DNA of 64,000 nucleotides from Thalassia testudinum (Eukaryota > Streptophyta > Magnoliopsida > Alismatales > Hydrocharitaceae): assembly GCA_037157565.1 (NCBI GenBank), contig JAZHRO010000022.1, positions 100,932,001 to 100,996,000 on the forward strand, read 5' to 3'. The notes beneath the pieces are model-generated. The model ran no database searches and was not told where the DNA came from. It worked only from the letters and a program-made list of their open reading frames with translations. Positions 11,383 to 20,766 of the stretch are shown one piece after another. A program made the position numbers and the translations under genes. How positions within the stretch are numbered: the first letter of the stretch is position 1; the number at the start of each line of letters is the position of its first letter.

Positions 11383-12674
11383 TTAAACCGCTGCTGCTAC
11401 AGTGTCTCCCTTAGATTCCGTCTTCTTCTTCCGCAGTTCTTCTTCTTCTTCACTTGTGCCTGCACACTTCAAGGTTTTCGTCAGAGGGAAAAACCTACTC
11501 TACCGTCCCCCCCGCGTCTCTCTCTCTGAATTCGCTCTTAGGAAAGCTCTCCCAGAGCAACCGGTTAATCGGGTACGCAGGTTGCGCCCGGGTCCAGGCC
11601 CACCTGCGTGCGGTGGTGGGCGAGGAGTGCAGGTCGGGCTAATCGGGTCAGGGCCAGGTCCGCGGGGCGTGAGCGCGGACGAGGCCGGGTAATCGGGCGG
11701 GTGAAGGGGACCTCACCCCGTGAACTGAGGCAAACAGCTTAAGGCACTTTTTGCCTTTAAGCGGCTGCGCGCCTCTGCGAGTTTCCGAGGTGGGACTAAA
11801 TGTCCCACCCCAATTTGGGCGCCCGCGCGGATAAGGTAGCGGGCAGTCGAGGATTCACGCGAAGGCTTCGCCCCAGCTGCAGCCTGGGACTCTTCGCGAA
11901 GATACCCCGCACTGCCTGGGAGGCTGATCTGGGCGTGGCGCGCCTGGAGCAGCAGGTCGAAGGAGCTTCGCTGCTCAGCAATGGCGATGGCGGGCGGAGT
12001 ACCTGCTCACAGGGAAATGGCCTCTCGGCCTAATCAGATACGCGGAGGACCTTTGCCGTAGCACGGCGAAGGTGATCGGGGGCTCTGCAGGTGGCGGGGC
12101 GGAGCCTAAGGGCCGCCCTAGGTCAAACTGCAGGTGGCGAGATGGGTTTGTTCGGTGGAGTTGCAGAGGGCGATTCGGGGGAAGTGGAAGGGCGGAGGAT
12201 GATCAGGGTGAGGAGGCAAAGGTTCTGCGGGTGTCGGCGAGTCGTGTGGAGTGGCGGAATGATGGGAGCGACTCGCCGGAGGTGGAGAAGGTGACGGTGG
12301 TCGGGTCGGTCGAGGGTGTAATTGACTGTAAAATAGGGAGGAAAAGAAAGATGGAATAGAGAAGACTAATTCTAACCTAGCTAAAGTGACGAAGGGGACG
12401 AAGAGGCTGCCGGCTCGTACCTACCGGAGCTGGAGAAGAAATGCCCAGTGGGGGAGGACGGCGGCGATGACGGGGCAGAGGCAGCGCGCGCCGGTATTGC
12501 GCGACGCGGAGGAGAATCAGGAAGAAGTCTCTACTGCTGGTATTGCGGCAGAGCGAAGAGGAGGAGGAGGAGAAACCGCCGGAGCTGGACGGCTTCTGCC
12601 GGAGTGGGAAGAGAGGAAAGTGAGGGGGTATCTCCGTCAGATCCGAGCTGGGAAGAACGGCGGAGCGACGGGGG

Positions 12675-12682
12675 TATTTATA
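12675..12682 (-). promoter_or_regulatory. TATA box of element B 3' LTR
   Basis: The minus strand reads CTATAAATACCCCC, preceded by a U3-like region and followed by pyrimidine-rich transcript DNA. The same box lies at 22,524-22,531 in the other B LTR and at 37,024-37,031 in solo LTR E. Confidence 0.6.
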
Positions 12683-13610
12683 GGGGCAGAACCAGAGAGG
12701 AGGGCGGAGGGAGACGACGTGTCTCCCTCGCCGGAGGACGCCGGAGGAAGGATACCCATACCGTCCGTGCGTTCGCACGGCCGGTATGGGTGGTTGCAGC
12801 CATCAGGGGGTGTTCCTGCGACGGCTGACGACGCGGGGCACCCCCATTTGACTTGGCAGGCTCCCTCCCTTACCCTGCGCGGCGCCATGCTCCGCGCAAG
12901 GTCGCCGGAGCATGGTGCTGCTTAGGTTTTGCAGGAGGGACCTAAACTCAAAGAACGAAGGAGAGTTAAGGGTCAAAATGTGAGGGTTCATAAGTTGAGG
13001 GCCAGAAAGTAAATATATGAGGACCAAAGTGTAAAGTTGGTTAAGAAGGTTTCTTCTTAGGCTCAAGTTTTTATACATGAATAATTAGGACCTAAGGATT
13101 CTGATGGTGAATTTTATTTCTAGGTTAAACCTTTTTTGACCGGTCAATTTACGTAAAAACCCAAATTAAGTTGTTAATTGGGCATGGTTCTCAATGTAGG
13201 TCAAAATGGGTTCCTAAGGCCAAATTGAAGGTTCTAAACCCTAGATATTATTTTTATATGAATTTTAGAGGGTTTAGTTGATTTTTTCTCTGCCTCGAAC
13301 CTCATGTATTTAAGTGGGTTTGTTTTTAGGGTTACAGGATGTCATTTAATTCTTCGGAGTTGCTGTAGCCCTTGTTGAGTTATTTCATCCCACTTTTCTT
13401 CTTATTAGGTTATTTTGACCTATGTTTGGATCCTGAGTTACCCTATTTTCAGATTGGATTGGTGAAATTGCATTTTTACCCCTCAGTTTATGTTTTCTTT
13501 GCAAACTCAGAATCTCTCTGAACCAAGCCTTTGTAAGGTTATGTAGGAGCTTTTATTCTCTGTATTAGGTCAAAATGAGCTAGTTATGGCTCATGATGAG
13601 GTTCTCATCA

Positions 13611-15175
13611 TACCCTCATGCCTAGCTTTTGCTAGTCCCTTAGCAAAAACTTAAGGTTTCAACCCTTGTTCTAGACCATGAAGTTCTTAATAGCTTCAGA
13701 TAAGTGCTTTTTCATTTAAACTTAGATTAGGATTGAATGCTGACCATAGGCTTAAAAGGTACTCTAGTACCAATCAAGATCCAAATCTGTCTAGCCTCAG
13801 CCTCAGTCCTTAGCAAAGGTTTTTAAGGCCCACAAGAACTAACCTAAGGTCTATTGGACTTTGTGGTTAAAGCACTTGTGCTTGAGATGATTTTAGCCTT
13901 GGTTCAGTTCGCAGTGCGTTTTATAAGAGAGAGATAGAAAGTTTTTCTGTTTGGAGAGTTTTCTCTCTCTTTTTCTTTTTAGTTCTAGCTTAGGATTAGC
14001 TTTTCAACACGGCCTGTATCAGATTCATTGCTCCCATCATCAATCCTCAAGGGTTCCTGGCCATCGATGCTTCGAGATAGCACCGCCCATGGCAACCCCC
14101 AGAACCCTGGCTATTGAGATTTCGAGATAATCCCATCCGTGGTGTTCCGTGGCCGAATTCAGACCCTGGCAGTTGACACTTCGTGATAATGCCATCCATG
14201 GAATCTGAACCAGCACGGTGCTTACATGCCCCCAGTAGGATATGTGAATATCCTAAGAGATAAGCACCGAGGAGATGATATTTTGTTACGCATCTTTGAG
14301 GGGATTTCCCGCCTCTCCGCGCTGGGAACTCGTCTAAATCAACTTGTGTTGATCGGCCACTCCTACTCTAGGTGTACTTTTCAGAATTTTGCGACGCTTC
14401 TGCGTGATTTTGATTTTTATGCTTACTGAACCAGGCTGTGTGTGAGGTTAGGGTGCTTAGGTTACTGAGTACCGTAAACCAAAAATTAGTTAATGAGGCC
14501 AAATACTCCCTAAGCCTTAGACCTAATACTTCAGCTTTTCATTTTCCTCAACCTCTTGAGGAGTGTTCAGATGTTAATGGGTACTAAGAGTCTATTCAAG
14601 AATGCCTAAGGTTTGCGTTCTTACTAATCTCATTATGCACTTTTCAGTTATTTTCTTGAATGAGGTCTAGAAGTTAGGTTAATTCCTTAGTTCCTTACTA
14701 ATGACTATCACTTGTTTCTCATATTTTGTGCTTCTTTTTTTCCTTTTGTTTCTTTTCTCCTTCTCCTTCACAAAATTTCCTTTCTCCTCTTATTCTCTTA
14801 TTCTTTTTCGAAAAAATTTTAATTTTTATGGTGTTTTTGGCATATGTGAATTTTTTGTTTGAAACATTTTCTTACACGTATTGCAGTTTCATACCCCCCC
14901 ATGCCTAAGATTTGTAATGTCCTCATTGTAACTTAGGGGGTTTTTATTCAACTTAGTTGATACATTAGGACAGATGTTTTGATGAGTGAATGGGTCGGGA
15001 TGACTGTTGCGGACGATTTTTAATCTCAGATGCAAGCACCTGAGGTGGAGTCGGCTGTCCTAAGGTGTGAATTTCAAGTGCACAAAGGTTTTAGAAATGG
15101 TTTCAGGTTTTTAAAGAGAATGACGGGCTGCCTCCCGTTGAGCGCTAAATTTGATGCCTTCAGCCAAGCGGGAAA
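13611..15175 (-). other. Element B PPT and 3' internal region shared with A
   Basis: Starts with the purine tract GCATGAGGGTA (minus strand, 13,611-13,621). Continues with the block seen in A at 2,242-3,790, including the three imperfect 'cttcg' repeats (about 14,050-14,210) and the 'gacgggctgcctcc' block (15,121). Similarity fades shortly after, at what would be the end of integrase. A 67-codon plus-strand frame (14,226-14,429) is kept in both copies, but the DNA is conserved throughout, so no protein selection is implied. Confidence 0.7.
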
Positions 15176-16150
15176 TGCAATGGAGAGGGGATGGTGAAAT
15201 CAGCAGAGTTTTGTAATACAAGCACCTTGATTAAGAGCCTGGTTGGTCCAACCAGGTGCTTGTTCAGATCAACAGGCTGATGATGCAGCCCAAACCCAAT
15301 CAATCTGGTGGGTTGATAGATGTGGATAAAAAGGTGTGGAACCCACCATATACTATGAAGCTCAGATGGATGTGGAAGTGAAAACGTAGGGTTTGGCTGA
15401 GTCGAATCAGCCTGGTCTGAGTAGGGACCTGTTTGCACCTCAAAACACGCCTATAAGGACGCCTTCTTATGCTATTTCCTAGCACTACCTATGCATATTA
15501 GGATTCCATTGTTGCATTTGTAAAAATACATGCATTCATGCATTTAATTGAGAGGAGAGGAGAATGAAATAAAAGGGCTTCATAATTTACATTTTCCTCA
15601 AGTGCCTCTTTACAAAAATCCATCTCTTCTATTTTTTATCTCCACTTGATTTTTATTTTTCCTACGGCTGCAACTTCTCCCTGCCAGCCCTCTCCCTGCC
15701 ATGCCATTCCCTGCGGCTGCCATTCCATCCCACTCCCCGCATGCTGCATGACCATGCTTTCATCTTCTATAAAGCCACGTCTTCTTCTCTTCAAACCGAA
15801 CCGGCTAGCGGCAGCAAGAAAGGAACATTGCTGCAATACGCAGCTGCGGCGAGCTGCTGCAAAACGCCACCCTGCAGTCCACCACCTTCCTCTCCACCGT
15901 TCTCCCCTCCCATACGTCGGCCCTCCGTCGAGGAGGCACCCGACGAGCAGGAGAACCCACTGTGGTGCACACCACCACAGTGGGAGCACCACCGCCCAGC
16001 TCTTCAACGAGCCGGTGGGCGTGGTGTGTTCTTTTCTCTTCGTTTGCATCTCCACGCCATTGCTGCCGCTTCAAGGTCCGAAGCTTGAAGCAGCAGCAGC
16101 AGCAGCAGCCCAGCGGCGACAGCAGCAGCAGCAGCACCCCCGCCTCCTCC

Positions 16151-16520
16151 GCGACCTTCCCCGCAGGCGCACAACCCTCCGCGCGCGCCTGCAGGCCCGT
16201 TCCCCGCCTCCGTCTCCGTTCTGTCCACGCCACAGTTGCAGCCGCAGCAGGCCGCTGCGCGCACTGCAGCGGCCGGCTACGGCCTCGCGCCGACCCCCGC
16301 GACCCTCCGCGACCACTGCAGAACCTCCCCTCGCACCTCCGCGACCTTCCCCGCAGGCGCTCAGCTCTCCGCGCGCGCCTGCAGGGCACTTCCCCGTCTC
16401 CGCCTCTGCTCTGTCGCCTCTGCAATTCCACCCGCGACAGGCCGCTGCGCGCACTGCAGCGGCCGGCCAGGCCCCTTCCCGCCTCCCTGCCAGCACCCAC
16501 AGAGCCCCGCGCGCACTGTC
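16151..16520. repeat. Imperfect 190-bp tandem duplication
   Basis: The segment beginning 'gcgaccttccccgcaggcgc' at 16,151 returns at 16,341, and both copies continue with 'tccgcgcgcgcct' and, further on, 'aggccgctgcgcgcactgcag' blocks (about 16,250 and 16,440). Long ORFs on both strands here are by-products of GC-rich repeat DNA. Confidence 0.7.
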
Positions 16521-16756
16521 GCGAGCCTCCGTGCTCGCAGCAGGTCGACGCAGACTCCTCATCTCCTCTGCGCGAGTACGCCCCCGTGCATCCGCGACCA
16601 CCAGACGTCGGGCGCCGCCTGCAGACGACGCGGCTCCAAGACGTCTGCCGCCATCCACAGACGTCTTAACTCATGCCATCACCAGCTCTCTCGCCCGCTC
16701 TCTCTTTGCTGATCTCTCCCGCGCGCGTCCGCCCTCTCTGCCGCCCGCTCCCTCTC

Positions 16757-16788
16757 TGTCTGCCTCTCTCTCTCTCTCTCTCACGTAT

Positions 16789-16821
<33 letters not shown>

Positions 16822-16889
16822 TTTCACTTACAGCAACACACACACACCCATTCACCGACACACACATTCACACACTAATAGTAACTTAT

Positions 16890-16944
<55 letters not shown>

Positions 16945-17034
16945 TATATCTATATATATATATACTTATATATACATAGTATATCTATATAGTTATGTAT
17001 ACATACATATAATATAATATATATATACATATAC

Positions 17035-17084
<50 letters not shown>

Positions 17085-17174
17085 CTCATATACATATATA
17101 TATATATATACATATCTATATACTTATACATATACACATATATATATACATATATATCTAGATACATATATACT

Positions 17175-17214
<40 letters not shown>

Positions 17215-17292
17215 GTATTATATATATATACTTATATACATATATACATAGCTATATACATATATACATACATATATATATATATATATACA

Positions 17293-17325
<33 letters not shown>

Positions 17326-17385
17326 ATACATATATACTTATACATTTATATACATACATATGTACATATATTTTCACGTTATTTA
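16757..17385. repeat. CT, CA and long TA microsatellite cluster
   Basis: (CT)n at about 16,757-16,822, CA-rich repeats at about 16,834-16,876, then about 480 bp of TA-based repeats (16,900-17,385) with TACA and TATC interruptions. Confidence 0.9.
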
Positions 17386-18046
17386 TTATACGCTGTATCG
17401 CGGGGATATCTGCACCAGTTGCTGATATTCCCTGATACACGCGTACAAAAAAGCGTGGTCCCATACATCATCCATCCTCCATCCACACTCCACGCGGCAC
17501 CTAGTCGTGTTGGTTGCGTCTCTCTAGACGTCGGCTGACTCGACATAGTGCTACACTCCATCGTCACCTCCACCCCCACCCCTTTATATATATACTACAT
17601 ATAAATATATATCTATAGCTACTATATTTACTTTCTATCTGTTAGTTTCTTTCTTAGTAAAAAGATAAAAAAAGGTATAAAAGTGAAAAGATAATCTTTG
17701 ATTTGCAGGTACCCCCGTCTTGCAAGTAGCAAGACGTGTTTTGAAACTCTGTTTTGGCTAAAAGCCAAGGACACAATTTTGAGGGTGTGCCTCAAGAACA
17801 AGGATTACAAAAAAAAAACCTGCATAAGAAAAATACCAAAAACAGAATAAACGAACTGAAGAGACGCGTTTTAAGGAAAACGTAGAAACTCGACTTGAAC
17901 CCCACTTCCCTGAGTTCGACCCTGGGCTTAAAAGTGACAAGATAAAATCAATTAGGCCAGGTTAAAAATTTTGTAAAGAGATGGTTAGGTCTGAATTAGG
18001 TTAACCACTATACACATTTCAACGATAAAAATATCATATTAACAAC

Positions 18047-19615
18047 CTATCCAGGCCGACCATCAGGACCCGTAGAATAATCAATGAATGACGCGGAAAC
18101 CCTACAGGGGTGATCAGAGAGTGATGGAGCATGATATGTAGTCTGATCAGTGTTCCAAACCCGATGTGGAAATGCAATCGGCTCGATGAGAGGTGAATCT
18201 GAATAGAAATTGAGTCCGGTTGCGGGTCGGGGTTGGGAAGAGGTTTTGATTAGTTCTGTGTGTGCAGACGAGGTGGCAACTGTGTATGAGGGCTCTTCTA
18301 GAAAGGAATGACAGGTGATTTTCTGTAAAGAGTCCTCTGGGTAACTATCAAATGCCTGAAGAGTGTCTGTAGGATGAAAGAAATCTGAATTGAGAAAAGA
18401 TTTGAATTCTGGGTTGCAATCACTCTTGGCATTTTCTATTTTTGGTTCCTGAGGATCGAAAAGGAATGATTCTGTGTTATCAGTGATCTCGGGAATCAGG
18501 ACCTTAGAGTCGGAGTCAGAGTCATGTGAACTGAGGTCGTAGATGGGCCTGGCGTGTTCAGGAAGGAAAGTCTCTCCGCAATTATAGTCAGATCTGAAAT
18601 TGTCGGAGAGTTTGCGAAAATGAGATTCATGATTATGAATTCCACCGCAGCATAAATCATCAGATGTGGAATCCGCAGCTTGACTGGGGTCTAGCCTATA
18701 TGTCAATTCTGGGCTCGGAAAGGTATTCTGTCTAGGCTCAAGCTCGAAGCTGGTAGGATAGACCCAATTAAAACCTTGCTCATCCAACTCCTCAGTTTCT
18801 GTATCATAAATTGGCATGTTTTCTGAAAAATCGATCAGATTTCCTGAGGATGTTGGAGAGGGACATTCATCAAATAGAGGCCCGAAATCATATTCTGTAA
18901 AAATTTGATCTTTCTCATAAGGGGCCTCATAATCTTCCCAATAAGTTTCAGATCTAGGTTCTAGGCTTAGGATGTGGGTAGAGTTACTAGAACTTAAGTC
19001 TGAATAACCTTCGAGGGCCACCTTATCAAAATAAGGGGCGGAATTTATACCCTCAAAAGGTTCAGTTCTGATCTCATTATTGCAGGAGTTTTGGAATTCT
19101 AGGCTTGGCAATTCATGGTCTAAGTTTGGCTCATCATTGTGTTCTCCTGCAATATCCCAACCTAATTCAACATTGTCTTCTATCTGGGTTGGGATTCCAC
19201 AACCACTTTGTGCCTCAGTCCCGAGATCTGGGAAACTGGATTGTTCCTTACTACTGTTCCAAGATGGTTCATCCTCTTTTTCTGGTATATACGGGTATTT
19301 CTGGTTGATAATTTGTTCTACTGATTTCATCATTTCTACCCGTTTTATAAGGGCATCTTGGTGTTGTTCCCAAAGTACAGGATTTGTCAAGCATTGAAGG
19401 TATTCAGATTGGTGCAATTTTTCTATCTCAGTGTATCCTGTCATGAGCATATCTCGGGTTGATCCTTTTGTAACTTCTGTCAATAGAATTTGGGCATAGT
19501 TTATGATGAAAGCTGTGGTTGTTGGGACATCAACCTGAATGTTTTCTATTGGTGTTGAGGGTTTATATTTGATTTCATAGAATTCAAGGGCATCCTCAAT
19601 CATCTTTTCTTTCAT
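18047..19615 (-). CDS. Unrecognised 522-aa acidic protein carried by element B
   Basis: 522 codons without a stop, starting at the first Met after an upstream in-frame stop and lying where gag stands in A. I do not recognise the family. Residues 1-115 look helical and mixed in charge (FIINYAQILLTEVTKG, HQDALIKRVEMMKSVEQII). The remainder is rich in Asp, Glu, Ser, Pro and aromatic residues, with recurring acidic-aromatic clusters (YWEDYEAPYEKD, YDFGPLFDECPSP, SFLFDPQEP, SFLNSDFFHP). No zinc knuckle, protease, RT or integrase motif, signal peptide or membrane segment is seen. A long open frame in an element with no other coding capacity suggests selection or recent capture. It could be a divergent gag, a helper protein or a captured host gene fragment. 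Confidence 0.65.
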   Translation of the reverse strand: MKEKMIEDALEFYEIKYKPSTPIENIQVDVPTTTAFIINYAQILLTEVTKGSTRDMLMTGYTEIEKLHQSEYLQCLTNPVLWEQHQDALIKRVEMMKSVEQIINQKYPYIPEKEDEPSWNSSKEQSSFPDLGTEAQSGCGIPTQIEDNVELGWDIAGEHNDEPNLDHELPSLEFQNSCNNEIRTEPFEGINSAPYFDKVALEGYSDLSSSNSTHILSLEPRSETYWEDYEAPYEKDQIFTEYDFGPLFDECPSPTSSGNLIDFSENMPIYDTETEELDEQGFNWVYPTSFELEPRQNTFPSPELTYRLDPSQAADSTSDDLCCGGIHNHESHFRKLSDNFRSDYNCGETFLPEHARPIYDLSSHDSDSDSKVLIPEITDNTESFLFDPQEPKIENAKSDCNPEFKSFLNSDFFHPTDTLQAFDSYPEDSLQKITCHSFLEEPSYTVATSSAHTELIKTSSQPRPATGLNFYSDSPLIEPIAFPHRVWNTDQTTYHAPSLSDHPCRVSASFIDYSTGPDGRPG

Positions 19616-20766
19616 GGATCTCAGATATTCAGGTTTTTGAATGGTAGTCTTGCTAGGTAATTAGGCTGCATCTTTGAATCAGGTGGTGGAATCAAGATAT
19701 AGAATCGAAGTTTGAATCAAGATGGAAGAAGGGGATTTTGTTCAGAATCAGAGGAAAGAGGGGCTATGTGAAAGATTTCTGCAAAAAACAAGGGAGCCGA
19801 GGCTTATCCTCGGGGGAGAGTGAATTTCTATAGGAGGTTTCAAGGACCTCCTGCCAAACACTGAAGGACTGGATGAGATAAGCAGGTGCTGGACCCAATC
19901 AAGACACCCAAAAATTGTTGGGTGACTATAGAGGTTCAGGGCAGATGGACCCCTTGATCAAAAAGATCGTCCACCTGAGAATTACCTGGGCAGCCAGAGA
20001 GGGAGAGTCCCGCGAAGACCCCTACACGGTAGAGCGTCCCCACGGGTTACAGGGTTTCCCCCACCCGACCTCTCTTGTCACTGAGATTCCAGGTAGACCA
20101 GAATGGGGATCTTGACCTCTTAAGTCTACCAATTTTAGTTTAAGATCGGGGTGCTTAAGGTTTCACTTGAACTTTTAGGTATTTTTGAGTGAGAAAGTGA
20201 CCTAATTTTAAGGTTGGTTGACCCAAGGGGTCAACTTTACCTCTTGTTCTTTTGAGAGCTTTTGGGTCCTTTCTTTTTGGGTTCAAGTGTTTAGAGAGCC
20301 AATTGTTTAGGGTTTCTCTGAATAAGTATGTTCAATCAATGGTTTAGGCACACTTCTTTTGGATTTTCTCCATTCTTGATTTAAGTAGTGTGTCTCTAAA
20401 ACCCTAATGTTGAATCTTATGTTGGCTCTACCTGGTCCATTTAACTCCTTGTTTGGGTAATTAGGGTTCAAGCAAGGATGTGTTAGCCCTTAATTACCCT
20501 TTTAAAATTGTGTGCAGGAATAGTGGTTCTGAGAACATGCAGCTATTACTATGAAAGACAGGTTACTCCTAGTTTTTCTTTGTTTTTCTCCTAGTTCTTC
20601 CTCTTTGAATTGTTAGGGTTTTAATAGGAGGTTACCTGTCCTTGGAGCGGCTGCGTCTATCTTTCTTCCTTTACCTGCACATCAGAGAGGGAAAAAGATT
20701 AGCAATTGTTAAAAAGAAATTCAAAGCTTCTAGAATAGCCGTTGCTCCCCGGCAATGGCGCCAAAG
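19616..20766 (-). other. Element B 5' leader
   Basis: Related to A's leader. 20,040-20,120 matches A 9,680-9,760 closely, and the part next to the ORF (19,720-19,860) matches the first codons of A's gag. The swap from gag to the unknown ORF therefore happened just inside gag. Confidence 0.7.
20747..20763 (-). other. Element B primer-binding site (tRNA-Asp)
   Basis: Minus strand TGGCGCCATTGCCGGGG, complementary to the tRNA-Asp 3' end except one C-to-T change at a CpG. Three bases separate it from the LTR at 20,767. Confidence 0.82.

Larger units (their letters stand above)
10920..13610 (-). repeat. Element B 3' LTR
   Basis: 2,691 bp from TGATGATGG to CTCATCA (plus view). It ends with the terminal palindrome at 13,594-13,610, followed at once by the purine tract. 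It contains CTT-rich DNA (11,100-11,350), the GTCGTCTGATT palindrome (11,357-11,382), and a TATAAATA box on the minus strand (12,675-12,682). Confidence 0.9.
15176..18046. other. Foreign, low-complexity segment inside element B
   Basis: Not found in A. Left part (15,176-15,640) is ordinary AT/GC DNA with no recognised gene. 15,650-16,700 is very GC-rich, with CAG runs (16,089-16,135) and a 190-bp duplication. 16,757-17,385 is CT, CA and long TA microsatellite. 17,690-17,940 contains 'ccctgagttcgaccctgg' (17,908-17,926), a motif seen near the U5 end of plant Athila-type LTRs and present in plus orientation in LTR E (38,693). The whole may be a decayed plus-strand LTR of another family, but its ends could not be fixed. 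Confidence 0.45.

Noticed and set aside
10599..11692. Ser/Phe/Leu-rich and Lys/Glu-rich ORFs in LTR DNA (also 20,869-21,569, 23,436-23,843, 34,694-35,320, 38,096-38,658)
   Set aside because: These are translations of CTT/AAG tracts in the LTRs and appear on both strands in each LTR copy.
10443..13610. A single 3.2-kb LTR shared by two tandem Athila elements
   Set aside because: Two LTR starts (10,443 and 10,920) and the GTGGC duplication at 10,915 and 23,461 show that element B is inserted in A's LTR; the halves rejoin without a gap.
15646..16878. 410-codon plus-strand ORF and overlapping long minus-strand ORFs
   Set aside because: GC-rich, repetitive DNA with CAG runs keeps several frames open at once; the product is low complexity, with no domain.
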